Positions 18,920 through 28,762 of a stretch of DNA of 64,000 bases are shown here, one piece after another. The stretch is taken from the NCBI RefSeq assembly GCF_001026695.1, contig NZ_LDNB01000009.1:1-64000 (forward strand), written 5' to 3'. The DNA comes from Neobacillus vireti (lineage in GTDB: Bacteria; Bacillota; Bacilli; Bacillales; Cytobacillaceae). Position 1 is the first letter of the stretch, and the number at the start of each line of letters is the position of its first letter. A program made the position numbers and the translations under genes. The notes beneath the pieces were generated by a model that had not been told where the DNA came from, made no database searches, and worked only from the letters and a program-made list of their open reading frames with translations.

Positions 18920-20119
18920 ATGCTAAATGGAGAGAAAAAAATTGCAAGACCGCTGCGTTGGGGAATGATCGGAGGCGGCCGGCTTAGTCAGGTTGGTTAC
19001 AAGCACCGTACCGGTGCACTAAGAGATCATACCGCTTTTCAATTACTAGCAGGTGCCTTTGATATAGATGCAGAAAGAGGTAAAGATTTTGGGGTCAATA
19101 TCTGTATGGATGAAAGCCGCTGCTATCCTGATTATAAAACCATGTTTGCCGCTGAAGCAAAGAGAGAAGATGGCATTGAGGTTGTCTCCATTGCGACTCC
19201 TAATGGGACTCATTATGAAATTACAAAAGGTGCATTGGAAGCCGGTTTACACGTAATTTGTGAAAAGCCTTTGTTTTTTACCTCTGAAGAAGGGGAAGAG
19301 ATTAAAGCTCTGGCAGAACAAAAAGGGAAAATTGTTGGTGTAACGTATGGATTTTCTGGGAATCAAATGTTACTTCAAATGCGGGCCATGATTGAACAAG
19401 GTAAAATAGGTGAGATTCGTGTGGTTGAATTGCAGTATACACATGGATTTAATGCAAATGATCAGGCTGATAAAACAAGTGATGCACAAAAATGGCGTGT
19501 GGACCCTAAGGTTGCAGGACCAAGTTTTGTTTTAGGGGACCTGTCCACCCATACGTATTATATGTCCCAACTGATTATGCCGCATATGAAAATTAAAAAA
19601 TTGTTATGTGATCGGCAGAGTTTTGTTGGAAGCCGCGCTCCCTTAGAAGATAATGCTTTTGTTATGATGCATTATGAAAACGGAGCGGTAGGAAGACTTT
19701 GGACTTCTTCTATCAATGCAGGATGTATGGATGGTCATAGAATCCGTATTGTAGGTTCTAAAGGAAGTTTAGAATGGTGGGATAATAAAGGCGGCGAACT
19801 TAAGTTTGAAGTTCAAGGTGAGCCTTCCCAAACGTTCATTCGAGCGATGCCATACTTAGATGAAAGCTGTAATGCTGACGAACGTTTAGGGGCACTACAT
19901 GTCGAAGGTTTGTCCGATGCCTGGGCAAATATTTATCTCAAATTTGCCATTGCGATTGATGCTAAAAATCGAAACGATGAGGAAACTCTGAAAAATCTAG
20001 TTTATCCGGATATTAATGCTGGTATTGATGGAATTCGCTGGATTGAAAATTGCGTTCGTTCTGCAGACAATGGAGCAGTTTGGGTAGAGATTGAGAACAA
20101 AAACCCTCAATTAGTGTAA
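18920..20119 (+). CDS. Long Gfo/Idh/MocA dehydrogenase (module B)
   Basis: A 399-residue oxidoreductase paralogous to the module A enzyme. It has MIGGGRLSQVG for the nucleotide, CEKPLFF with the catalytic Lys, and LGDLSTHTYYMSQ where module A has GDVGTHPL, so the conserved His is kept but its surroundings changed. That suggests a related but different substrate. AAAGAGAGGCG precedes the ATG. It ends against the convergent AraC gene with a shared terminator. Confidence 0.86.
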   Translation: MLNGEKKIARPLRWGMIGGGRLSQVGYKHRTGALRDHTAFQLLAGAFDIDAERGKDFGVNICMDESRCYPDYKTMFAAEAKREDGIEVVSIATPNGTHYEITKGALEAGLHVICEKPLFFTSEEGEEIKALAEQKGKIVGVTYGFSGNQMLLQMRAMIEQGKIGEIRVVELQYTHGFNANDQADKTSDAQKWRVDPKVAGPSFVLGDLSTHTYYMSQLIMPHMKIKKLLCDRQSFVGSRAPLEDNAFVMMHYENGAVGRLWTSSINAGCMDGHRIRIVGSKGSLEWWDNKGGELKFEVQGEPSQTFIRAMPYLDESCNADERLGALHVEGLSDAWANIYLKFAIAIDAKNRNDEETLKNLVYPDINAGIDGIRWIENCVRSADNGAVWVEIENKNPQLV

Positions 20120-20153
20120 AAAGTTTAAAAGTTATTAGTAAAATTGAAAAAGT

Positions 20154-20196
20154 AAAAGGCTGCCCCAGAAGCAAAGATGTATGGTCAGCCTTTTTT
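20154..20196. terminator. Terminator between convergent genes
   Basis: AAAAGGCTG / CAGCCTTTT with a 23-base loop and T-run; the reverse strand also gives a U-run, so it could serve both the dehydrogenase and the AraC gene. Confidence 0.7.
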
Positions 20197-20257
20197 GATG
20201 GAAGAGGAAATTGTAGGATCATTTGTTGTGAATATATACACACATTAACTTGCCCTT

Positions 20258-21109
20258 TTACGGTTGATTCCTCCAAAGCTTTCGATACCTCTGCGGCGAC
20301 ATGCCAATCATTTTCTTAAACGCATTATTAAAGTTACTTGCACTGTTGTAACCAACAATATAAGCAATCTCTGTCACGGTCTTATCGGTATTTAAAAGAT
20401 ATGACTGTGCCTCTCCAATCCGCCGCCGGATGACGTACTGCATCGGCGATAAGCCAGTCGTGCTTTTAAACGCATGGGATATATAATACTGGTTCATATT
20501 CAGCTCGTCTGCAATATCCTGCAGGCTTATATCCTCTATATAATGCTCATCAATATAACTCTGTATGAGGTGCCCAAGTTCCTGTTCCTTTTGTTCCTCT
20601 TCACTTTCTTCACGCATGACAATCTCTCGAATCGTCAAAAGCAGTGAGCACAGCAGATGATACTCAAGTTCTGTGGATGGACTGCGGCTTAAAAAGTTCG
20701 TATGTAACATGCCCATAAGTGTACCGACTTCATGGTAACAACCCCTATTTTGAATAACCGGGCTGTATTTCTTCGGAAAAAGCACATTTGGTGCAAGCCC
20801 TTTAATGCAAACATTACCAATCGCGCAGCTTAAAATATCCATCCCGTTCTCCGAATCCGCAAATTCCTCATGCTTGGCCCCAGCGTTGTAAATTAAGATA
20901 TCACCCTGCTTTGTCTTATATTCCTTCCCATCAATTATATGAACTCCATGGCCGCTTTGCATCTGCAGGATTTCTACCCTGTCATCATGTACATGCATCA
21001 TCCGTGCTAACCGCGTCTGTATCCTATTTTCCGCGTTAATTGATAACAGATACGGTTGTCTTTCCAAATTACTTACAACGGGCGAATTTTTTCCAATTTT
21101 AAACAACAT
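20258..21109 (-). CDS. AraC-family regulator (module B)
   Basis: A 283-residue AraC protein with a cupin-like N-terminus (HVHDDRVEILQMQSGHGVHII, GDILIYNAG) and a C-terminal double helix-turn-helix (QYVIRRRIGEAQSYLLNTDKTVTEIAYIVGY). It is a paralogue of the module A regulator. Its long G-run ribosome site sits unusually close to the ATG. It is divergent from the 21.4-kb TIM-barrel gene, with 289 bp between them, and convergent to the module B dehydrogenase, so it may control either side. Confidence 0.87.
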   Translation of the reverse strand: MLFKIGKNSPVVSNLERQPYLLSINAENRIQTRLARMMHVHDDRVEILQMQSGHGVHIIDGKEYKTKQGDILIYNAGAKHEEFADSENGMDILSCAIGNVCIKGLAPNVLFPKKYSPVIQNRGCYHEVGTLMGMLHTNFLSRSPSTELEYHLLCSLLLTIREIVMREESEEEQKEQELGHLIQSYIDEHYIEDISLQDIADELNMNQYYISHAFKSTTGLSPMQYVIRRRIGEAQSYLLNTDKTVTEIAYIVGYNSASNFNNAFKKMIGMSPQRYRKLWRNQP

Positions 21110-21398
21110 CTCCCCCCCTTAAAACACATTACCATTACATTAACCATAGATATTTATTTATATTATTAAAATTTTCAATGATTTCGCTGAATTATAACGA
21201 CATTATTTGAAAATAGCAAGAATTTACAATGAAGGTTTGCTGTAACGGAAAAGGCAAGGAGAATTATGTGTAATTTAAGCAAGAATTGAAAATACAAAAT
21301 GACGATAAGTAGATAAAATTTAACTTGTAATTCATTTTGAAAGTGTACACATCAATAAAAAACTTGTAAAAAATTAATTAGGATTTGGGGGAACAAAG

Positions 21399-22208
21399 AT
21401 GTTAAAAAGAGATATCCATATCGAGTCTATTTATTCGGAACTTCCATTTGAAAAGCGATTTGCAGCAGCTAAAAAGGACGGCTTTGACTTTGTTGAAATG
21501 TGGGGGTGGGAGGATAAAGATCTTCCAGAGATGAAGAACCTGTTAGATGAAAATGCTCTAAAGCTTACGGCTATGTCGGGCGATGGTCCTTATTCCATGT
21601 GTGACCCGGCAAAAAGGGAAGTTTATTTGGAGTATATTAAGAAATCAATTGAAGCCGCAAAGATTGTTGACTGCCCGATACTCGTGATCCATTCAGACGC
21701 TTTGCAGGAATGGCCGCAGTTTGCCAAACCAATGTCAAGTGATTATTCGTATGAAACCCGTATTTGTGCAATGCTTGATGTGCTTAAAACCATTGCACCA
21801 TGGGCTGAGGAAGCAGGTGTTACCTTTGTGCTTGAGGCATTAAACATTGAGAAAGACCATTGCGGGAACTTCTTGACTAAGACGAAGACGTCGGTTGATC
21901 TGGTTGCTGCCGTTGGTTCACCGAATATTAAGGTCTTGTATGATGCGTATCATATGTATTTAAATGAAGGTAAAATTTATGAGACAGTGGAGAAATATCT
22001 GCCATATATTGGACATCTTCATATCGCAGATGCACCTGGGCGTCATGAGCCGGGGACAGGTGTAATTAATTTTAAGAACTTTATAAAGCATTTAGATAAA
22101 CTTGGATATAACGGATCGGTTGGATTTGAGTTTTATCCGCAAACAGATACGCCTACAGCAGTGAAGGCTGTTAAGGAGTGCTTTGATTATTCCTCAGTAG
22201 TTGGCTGA
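21399..22208 (+). CDS. Hydroxypyruvate-isomerase-like TIM-barrel protein
   Basis: A 269-residue sugar isomerase-like TIM-barrel protein, close in length to the Hyi/tartronate family. Segments VLEALNIEKDH, LYDAYHMYLNEG, HLHIADAPGRHEPG and GFEFYP supply the usual Glu, Asp, His and Glu metal ligands. A TTGGGGGAA site precedes the ATG. It is a single gene between two AraC genes transcribed the other way. Possible substrates are hydroxypyruvate or a longer keto sugar; the context favours a cyclitol-derived one. Confidence 0.83.
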   Translation: MLKRDIHIESIYSELPFEKRFAAAKKDGFDFVEMWGWEDKDLPEMKNLLDENALKLTAMSGDGPYSMCDPAKREVYLEYIKKSIEAAKIVDCPILVIHSDALQEWPQFAKPMSSDYSYETRICAMLDVLKTIAPWAEEAGVTFVLEALNIEKDHCGNFLTKTKTSVDLVAAVGSPNIKVLYDAYHMYLNEGKIYETVEKYLPYIGHLHIADAPGRHEPGTGVINFKNFIKHLDKLGYNGSVGFEFYPQTDTPTAVKAVKECFDYSSVVG

Positions 22209-22302
22209 ACCGCATGAAGGCTTTCGATAAGGTCGATAAATAAATGATGAATTGAATGTTTAGATCCTGTTAAACGCTAGTGTTGATTTTTTTCCCGCAT
22301 TA

Positions 22303-22478
22303 ACGGGCAGTAAGACCCCCACTTCAAGACTTAGAGTTTCAAGAAGGATAAGTGGGGGTCAACTGCCCGTAAAAGCCCGATTGGTTCAACTAACAATCAG
22401 TGGGGGATGGAAAAACCCCCCCACTGATTGAAGTTTCACTTTATCAAAAGGAACAGAGGGCCAGTTTGGTCCTCTGTT
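22303..22478 (+). other. Three consecutive stable hairpins (structured element)
   Basis: Hairpin 1 pairs ACGGGCAGT and GACCCCCACTT (22303-22324) with AAGTGGGGGTC and ACTGCCCGT (22350-22370). Hairpin 2 pairs AATCAGTGGGGG with CCCCCACTGATT (22395-22429). Hairpin 3 pairs AACAGAGGGCC with GGTCCTCTGTT (22452-22478). Nothing codes here. The set looks like the folded end of an IS200/IS605-type element or its RNA, but no transposase or tnpB is near, so a non-autonomous remnant or a structured RNA is possible. The last hairpin may also end transcription of the 21.4-kb gene. Confidence 0.5.
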
Positions 22479-22519
22479 ATTCCTTATAAAAAGAATTTAT
22501 GAGTTTTGACTTTGAGAAA

Positions 22520-22563
22520 TGTCCAGCACCAGGGCATACGTCGCTGACCAGGGCGCTTCCGCC
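22520..22563 (+). repeat. Short Bacillus-type interspersed repeat
   Basis: GTCCAGCACC...GCTGACCAGGGCGCTTCCGC shares its right part with 11091-11123 and abuts the AraC stop codon. Confidence 0.5.
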
Positions 22564-23406
22564 TTAGCTCTTCTTCCTAAACATATAATCACGATATTTT
22601 TTAGGAGAAAAATTCGTTTGGTTTTTAAATGTAGTTGTAAAATAAGCAACATTGTTAAATCCACACTTAAGGGCAATTTCATTAATGGATAGATTTGAGC
22701 TGAATAAAAGGCTTTTGGCAGTATTTATCCGATAATTAATTAAGTACTGGTGAGGTGTAAAATTTGTATGTTTCTTAAATACCCTTGAGAAATGAAAGGG
22801 ACTTACATTTACGTGGCTGGCGATAGCATGTAAATCGATTTTTTCACCGTAATGACCTTCAATGAATGCAATTGCCTGCTTTACTGTCCCTTCCAAACTA
22901 TGTTCATCCTGGTTTGAGATCTTCTCTAATTCCAAAAGAATTTGGTGAATCATGACTGAGGATTCATGCTCATCTACTCTTTCATTTTCTAACATACTAA
23001 TGATTCTGTCCAAACAATTTGGGATTTGCCAATTGTTCTTTAACGAAAAAACACAACCATTGTTTTCAAAAAGGCGATCATAATAATTTTTCGTTGCATT
23101 TCCTTTAAAGTGAATCCAATGATATTCTGTATTCTCTAATGCCTTATATAAATGCGGCTCATGACAATTAAGGAAAATAAAAGAATTCTCATCACCGATA
23201 AATTCATCATTTTTATAATGAATCTCCATTTTACCTTTTATAATATGGATGAAAAGAAACTGATCAAAATAATCTCTTTTCGTCTCGTAACTATTAGAAA
23301 TGATATATCTCCCGCCGCTAAAAGGATAATAGAGAGCTTGTTTGGCGAAATTACTAGCTGTGTGGAAAAATAACTTAGAACCCGGTAATACCCCTTTTTC
23401 CTTCAA
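22564..23406 (-). CDS. AraC-family regulator
   Basis: A 280-residue AraC protein. The N-terminal half is a cupin-like domain (FLFIHIIKGKMEIHY, FIFLNCHEPHLYKA, YHWIHFKGN), and the C-terminal helix-turn-helix pair ends in FNNVAYFTTTFKNQTNFSPKKYRDY. It starts at TTG with GGAGG 10 bp upstream. It is not a close paralogue of the other three AraC proteins. It is back-to-back with the long iolT leader and could respond to a transported sugar. Confidence 0.86.
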   Translation of the reverse strand: MKEKGVLPGSKLFFHTASNFAKQALYYPFSGGRYIISNSYETKRDYFDQFLFIHIIKGKMEIHYKNDEFIGDENSFIFLNCHEPHLYKALENTEYHWIHFKGNATKNYYDRLFENNGCVFSLKNNWQIPNCLDRIISMLENERVDEHESSVMIHQILLELEKISNQDEHSLEGTVKQAIAFIEGHYGEKIDLHAIASHVNVSPFHFSRVFKKHTNFTPHQYLINYRINTAKSLLFSSNLSINEIALKCGFNNVAYFTTTFKNQTNFSPKKYRDYMFRKKS

Positions 23407-23616
23407 CTCTTTTCAGCCTCCATATACAACAGTTACTATTTAAATGAGCAAGATTTTAAAAAAAGTAACATTTTTTTGTAATGACCTTGTACCATAAAGT
23501 ATATTACCCTCAGTACCTGATAGCAATAATTTATAAATAAGACAATGAAACAATAAAATAGTCATTAAAAGGGAAGGAACTTTACGTTTCTTCCCTGAAA
23601 GTTGTGGCTTTTTTAA

Positions 23617-23736
23617 TTGACTGTAAGCGTTTTTAATATTATCATTTATTCATAGATGATCAAGAGATAACCAAAATATAATAAAACTCTATTAATTATT
23701 ACTATTTTTTTTGGAATTGCTGGAAAACGCTTTCCT
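23617..23736 (+). promoter_or_regulatory. iolT promoter with two CREs and IolR-type boxes
   Basis: TTGACT (23617-23622), 17 bp, TATCAT (23640-23645). TGTAAGCGTTTTTA (23622-23635) is a CRE in the spacer. TGATCAA at 23657 and TAACC at 23668 are 11 bp apart. A second, more symmetric CcpA box, TGGAAAACGCTTTCCT (23721-23736), lies about 70 bp into the transcript. The leader to iolT is about 240 nt, mostly without structure I can see. Confidence 0.7.
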
Positions 23737-23895
23737 AAAATGGCTATTGGTTGTCCCTAGTTGTCATAATATTCTCAATCCTCATACATAGTCCTTGGAG
23801 GTGACGGTCATTCGGTTTTGCGGGAATCTTTTAATGAAGATTGTGTATTAGTTTAAAATTGCTACAATTAAAATTTTCCATGGAGATGGTAAAAA

Positions 23896-25332
23896 ATGAG
23901 TAATCAACTAACTGAGAAATCGCATAACCACAAAAAGGCATTAAAAAAGATTACCATCATATCCACATTTGGAGGCCTTCTTTTCGGATATGATACGGGT
24001 GTAATTAACGGAGCATTACCTTATATGGCAAGGCCGGATGAACTTAATCTAACCCCGGTTACAGAAGGTCTAGTTACGAGTTCACTTCTATTTGGAGCCG
24101 CATTTGGGGCCGTGTTTGGCGGGCGTTTAGCAGACCGTTTCGGCCGGCGCAAAATGATTCTCCATCTCGCATTACTATTTTTCATAGCCGCAATAGGATG
24201 TACGGTTTCGCCGAATGCTGGCATTATGATTATCTTCCGCTTCTTGCTGGGTTTGGCTGTCGGTGCCGCATCTGTCATGGTACCAGCCTTTTTAGCAGAA
24301 ATGTCTCCAGCTGAAAGACGGGGAAGGATGGTTACTCAGAATGAATTAATGATTGTCACTGGACAACTTTTAGCATTCGTTTTTAACGCTATTCTAGGTA
24401 CTACAATTGGGCAGGAAGCAGCACATGTTTGGCGCTATATGTTAGTCATTGCCTCACTTCCGGCAGTTGTCTTATGGTTTGGAATGTTAACTGTACCAGA
24501 AAGTCCACGTTGGCTGGCCTCAAAAGGTAAAGTTGGCGATGCCCTTCGGGTCTTGAAAGAAATCCGTGAACAAAGCCGTGCCGAAGCAGAACTTAAAGAG
24601 ATTCAAGGTGCTATTGCACAGGAGTCCGGAATTAAGAAAGCAACATTTAGTGATTTAAACGTACCATGGGTTCGCCGGATCGTATATATCGGAATTGGAA
24701 TCGGTGTAGTGCAGCAAATTACTGGTGTTAACTCGATTATGTACTATGGTACGCAAATTCTACAAAAGTCTGGCTTTTCTACAGATGCCGCACTTGTAGG
24801 GAATATTGCTAATGGTGTTATCTCAGTTTTGGCTACTTTCGTAGGCATCTGGCTCCTTGGTAAAGTTGGACGTCGTCCGATGTTAATTACCGGTTTGATT
24901 GGGACCACTACAGCTCTTACATTAATTGGCGTATTCTCATTTACACTTAATGGGTCTGCGGCGCTTCCATACGCAGTGCTTGGCATGACGGTTACTTTTC
25001 TTGCTTTTCAACAAGGAGCTATTTCACCAGTAACGTGGCTTATGCTTTCTGAAATATTCCCATTAAAGTTGAGAGGACTTGGAATGGGTGTTACTGTTTT
25101 TTGTTTATGGATTACAAACTTTCTAGTCGGCTTTTTCTTCCCAATCTTACTTAGTGCGGTTGGCTTATCGGTAACATTCTTCATCTTCGCTGTACTAGGT
25201 ATTGCAGCTATTACATTCGTAAAGAAATTCTTACCGGAAACAAAAGGAAAGTCACTTGAACAGTTGGAAAATTACTTCCGTCATTATGGTAATAATGAGA
25301 TAAGAAATGATGTAAGAAAAGTTGCGAATTAA
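23896..25332 (+). CDS. iolT: Myo-inositol transporter, MFS sugar porter
   Basis: A 478-residue 12-helix H+/sugar symporter. Sugar-porter signatures are clear: [19 protein letters not shown] in helix 1, [11 protein letters not shown] in loop 2-3, [20 protein letters not shown], and the C-terminal PETKG. Overall it matches B. subtilis IolT, the main myo-inositol importer. It is first gene of iolT-iolG-iolI under an IolR/CcpA-type promoter, so uptake and first oxidation are made together. Inositol would also enter by the ABC system at 28.8-32.4 kb. Confidence 0.94.
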   Translation: MSNQLTEKSHNHKKALKKITIISTFGGLLFGYDTGVINGALPYMARPDELNLTPVTEGLVTSSLLFGAAFGAVFGGRLADRFGRRKMILHLALLFFIAAIGCTVSPNAGIMIIFRFLLGLAVGAASVMVPAFLAEMSPAERRGRMVTQNELMIVTGQLLAFVFNAILGTTIGQEAAHVWRYMLVIASLPAVVLWFGMLTVPESPRWLASKGKVGDALRVLKEIREQSRAEAELKEIQGAIAQESGIKKATFSDLNVPWVRRIVYIGIGIGVVQQITGVNSIMYYGTQILQKSGFSTDAALVGNIANGVISVLATFVGIWLLGKVGRRPMLITGLIGTTTALTLIGVFSFTLNGSAALPYAVLGMTVTFLAFQQGAISPVTWLMLSEIFPLKLRGLGMGVTVFCLWITNFLVGFFFPILLSAVGLSVTFFIFAVLGIAAITFVKKFLPETKGKSLEQLENYFRHYGNNEIRNDVRKVAN

Positions 25333-25337
25333 AATGA

Positions 25338-26417
<1,080 letters not shown>

Positions 26418-26455
26418 AAAATTAAATTGATTATAGAGATAGGGAGATGACAGAA

Positions 26456-27310
26456 ATGAAACTATGTTTTAATCAAGCTACAACACTGGAAAACTCTAAT
26501 CTTGTAAGGGATTTAGAGTATTGTGAAAAACACGGCTATGATTTCATTGAAATTCGTACGATGGACAAGTTACCCGAGTATCTTGAAGACCATACAATGG
26601 AAGATTTGGTAGAGTATTTCAATACTCATCATATTAAGCCGCTGGCATTTAATGCGTTAGTGTTCTTTAATAATCGTGATGAAGCTGGACACCAAGAAAT
26701 TATCAATGAATTTAAAGGCATGATGGAAGCCGGCAAGAAATTAGGTGTTCAATATGTCGTAGCTGTCCCGCTTGTAACAGAAGAAAAAATATTAAAACAA
26801 GATATAAAAAACAGCTGTGTTGAGGTGTTGACGGAACTGTCAGAGATCGCTCAGCCTTATGGAATTAAAATTGCAGTGGAGTTTGTTGGCCATCCACAAT
26901 GTACGGTGAATACGTTTGGCCAAGCATATGATATTGTTGAGACGGTTGATCGCGATAATGTAGGTTTAGTATTGGATTGTTTCCACTTTCATGCAATGGG
27001 ATCCAAGATGGAAGATTTGAAAAAGGCGGATGGCTCAAAAGTCTTCATTTTACACATGGATGATACAGAAGACTTCCCTATTGGCTTCCTGACAGATGAA
27101 GATCGTGTATGGCCGGGGTTAGGTGCTATCGATTTAGATGGTATTCTATCAACAGTAAAGGAAATTGGTTTTTCTGATGTTGCGTCAGTTGAATTATTCC
27201 GTCCGGAATATTATCAACTAGATGCAGAAGAAGCGATTAAGACAGCTAAAGAAACAACGGTAAAGGTTGCTTCAAAGTATTTTGAATTTGATACAGTTGA
27301 AGTAGGATAA
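26456..27310 (+). CDS. iolI: 2-keto-myo-inositol isomerase
   Basis: A 284-residue TIM-barrel protein matching IolI, which interconverts 2-keto-myo-inositol and 1-keto-D-chiro-inositol and so links the chiro- and myo-inositol routes. Metal and substrate segments include AVEFVGHPQCTVNT, LVLDCFHFHAMGS, HMDDTEDFP and VELFRPE. The second ATG was selected, 9 bp after AGGGAG, giving the standard MKLCFNQATT opening. It is the third gene of the iolT operon. Confidence 0.95.
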   Translation: MKLCFNQATTLENSNLVRDLEYCEKHGYDFIEIRTMDKLPEYLEDHTMEDLVEYFNTHHIKPLAFNALVFFNNRDEAGHQEIINEFKGMMEAGKKLGVQYVVAVPLVTEEKILKQDIKNSCVEVLTELSEIAQPYGIKIAVEFVGHPQCTVNTFGQAYDIVETVDRDNVGLVLDCFHFHAMGSKMEDLKKADGSKVFILHMDDTEDFPIGFLTDEDRVWPGLGAIDLDGILSTVKEIGFSDVASVELFRPEYYQLDAEEAIKTAKETTVKVASKYFEFDTVEVG

Positions 27311-27315
27311 AAAGC

Positions 27316-27354
27316 AAAAAGGGATGGTTCAGAAATGGACTCATCCCTTTTTGA
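27316..27354. terminator. Bidirectional terminator between iolI and iolR
   Basis: Perfect 11-bp stem AAAAAGGGATG / CATCCCTTTTT. It gives a U-run on either strand and serves both convergent genes. Confidence 0.85.
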
Positions 27355-27355
27355 C

Positions 27356-28120
27356 TTAATCAGCTATGATCAGTTTAATATCTTTCTTTTTCGCATAATC
27401 CTGGTACATTTCATTTGGCGCCATATCAGTTACAAGGTAATCAATCTTATCTAACCCGCAATAAGTCATTAAGCCGTATTTATCAAATTTATCATGGTCA
27501 ACTAATAAAAATACTTCAGAGCTTCGGTTCACAATGGAAGCTTTTAATTCGCTTTCAAGTGGTGAAGAATTCGTAACACCATTTGATAAGGAAACTCCCG
27601 TTGAAGCCATAAATGCCTTATTAATATTGTAGGCGTTTAAAATATCCATGTATTTCAAGATCCCGAACGAATTTGTTTTTCTTTCAAGGATTCCCCCGGC
27701 TGTAATCACATTTAAATTTTCAAAAGGAAGTGCACTAATAATAAAATCAAGACTATTGGTGATAACCGTGATCTGTTTTTTATTGATAAATTCAATCATT
27801 TCAATTGTAGTTGTTCCTGAATCGATAAAAATGATATCTCCGTCTTTTACATAATTTGCTGCGGCCCTCCCGATCATTTCCTTTTCCGTCTGATTCCGTA
27901 CTTGTCGGTCATGGAAAGATTCTAATTTTGCACGGTTGTCCTCGCTGACTGATACACCACCATAAACCTTTTTAAAATCACCTTTTTCAACGAGTTCCTG
28001 TACATCACGCCGAATCGTGTTTTTAGACACCTGAAATACATCCATCAATTCATCTAAAGATACAGATTTGTTTTTTATAATATACTCCTCGATTTTATTG
28101 ATCCGTTTATCTTTAATCAT
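27356..28120 (-). CDS. iolR: Inositol operon repressor, DeoR family
   Basis: A 254-residue DeoR-type repressor. The N-terminal helix-turn-helix reads VSLDELMDVFQVSKNTIRRDVQELVEKG (about 19-46) and the C-terminal sugar-phosphate sensor has FIDSGTTTIEM, NSLD and GGILERKTNSFG. It corresponds to B. subtilis IolR, which leaves DNA when DKG-6-phosphate builds up. AGGGTGATT precedes the ATG. It is divergent from the ABC transporter genes. The phased TAACC/ATCAA repeats at six promoters in the window are its likely targets. Direct repeats of that quality were not found at its own start. Confidence 0.93.
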   Translation of the reverse strand: MIKDKRINKIEEYIIKNKSVSLDELMDVFQVSKNTIRRDVQELVEKGDFKKVYGGVSVSEDNRAKLESFHDRQVRNQTEKEMIGRAAANYVKDGDIIFIDSGTTTIEMIEFINKKQITVITNSLDFIISALPFENLNVITAGGILERKTNSFGILKYMDILNAYNINKAFMASTGVSLSNGVTNSSPLESELKASIVNRSSEVFLLVDHDKFDKYGLMTYCGLDKIDYLVTDMAPNEMYQDYAKKKDIKLIIAD

Positions 28121-28333
28121 TATAAATCACCCTTTATTTTACAAATAATACTCTTTTTGGTACCGTTTTCAACTAACCTATATAATAATATATATTACCA
28201 ATAAATTATCAAAACTTCATCATTTAAATGGGTTTTTTAAAATAAATATTTAACGTGTTCATTTGGATTTAAATCCATGGCAATATTAGAGGGAAGAAAT
28301 GATTAATAGAGTGGAAGAAAAAGGAGGATATAG

Positions 28334-28390
28334 ATGAAACCAAGTATAAACTTGGTTTCTTTTGTCTACTTTTTACTACTTTTATCCTAA
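28334..28390 (+). other. Candidate 18-codon ORF overlapping a hairpin
   Basis: AAAAAGGAGG sits 8 bp before an ATG that opens an 18-codon frame ending in hydrophobic residues (VSFVYFLLLLS). The start codon region also forms a hairpin, GAAACCAAG / CTTGGTTTC, with TTTTG after it, which reads as a terminator or a translation-masking stem. It lies between iolR and the ABC promoter. Chance occurrence is possible. Confidence 0.3.
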
Positions 28391-28418
28391 TATAATTTTT
28401 TGAAAATAAAAAAAAATC

Positions 28419-28524
28419 TTGACTGGGGGCGTTTTTGAAATTATCATAAAGACATCAACAAATAATCAATATATAACAAATTTGGTTAAAATATTGTATG
28501 CACCTCAAATTGTAAACGCTTAAA
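28419..28524 (+). promoter_or_regulatory. ABC transporter promoter with IolR-type boxes and CRE
   Basis: TTGACT (28419-28424), 17 bp, TATCAT (28442-28447), then ATCAA at 28454 and 28465 and AACAA at 28475, in 10- and 11-bp steps. TGTAAACGCTTAAA (28511-28524) is a good CcpA box inside the transcript. The leader is about 310 nt before the first gene. Confidence 0.65.
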
Positions 28525-28762
28525 AATAATATTTTTTTCGAAGTTATCCAATATTTAACCAAATTAAGAGTCAAACAGAGGGGATAGGTTAAGAAATTCT
28601 ATTATCTATTTAAGGGGGTGAAGTACCTTTGGAATAAATATTAAATAGTCTTTAGGTACATTAAGGGCTGTGTACATTTCAGTTTAATGCATTTATTTTT
28701 GGGAATATTTTATGGCAGCCTGTTTCTTACATAAGAGTGAAATTAAAAAGGGGGAATTGTAG

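Noticed and set aside
23800..23860. A leader peptide (GTGACGGTC...) before iolT
   Set aside because: The GGAGG string overlaps the GTG itself, so it cannot serve as its ribosome site; the 17-codon frame has no supporting feature.
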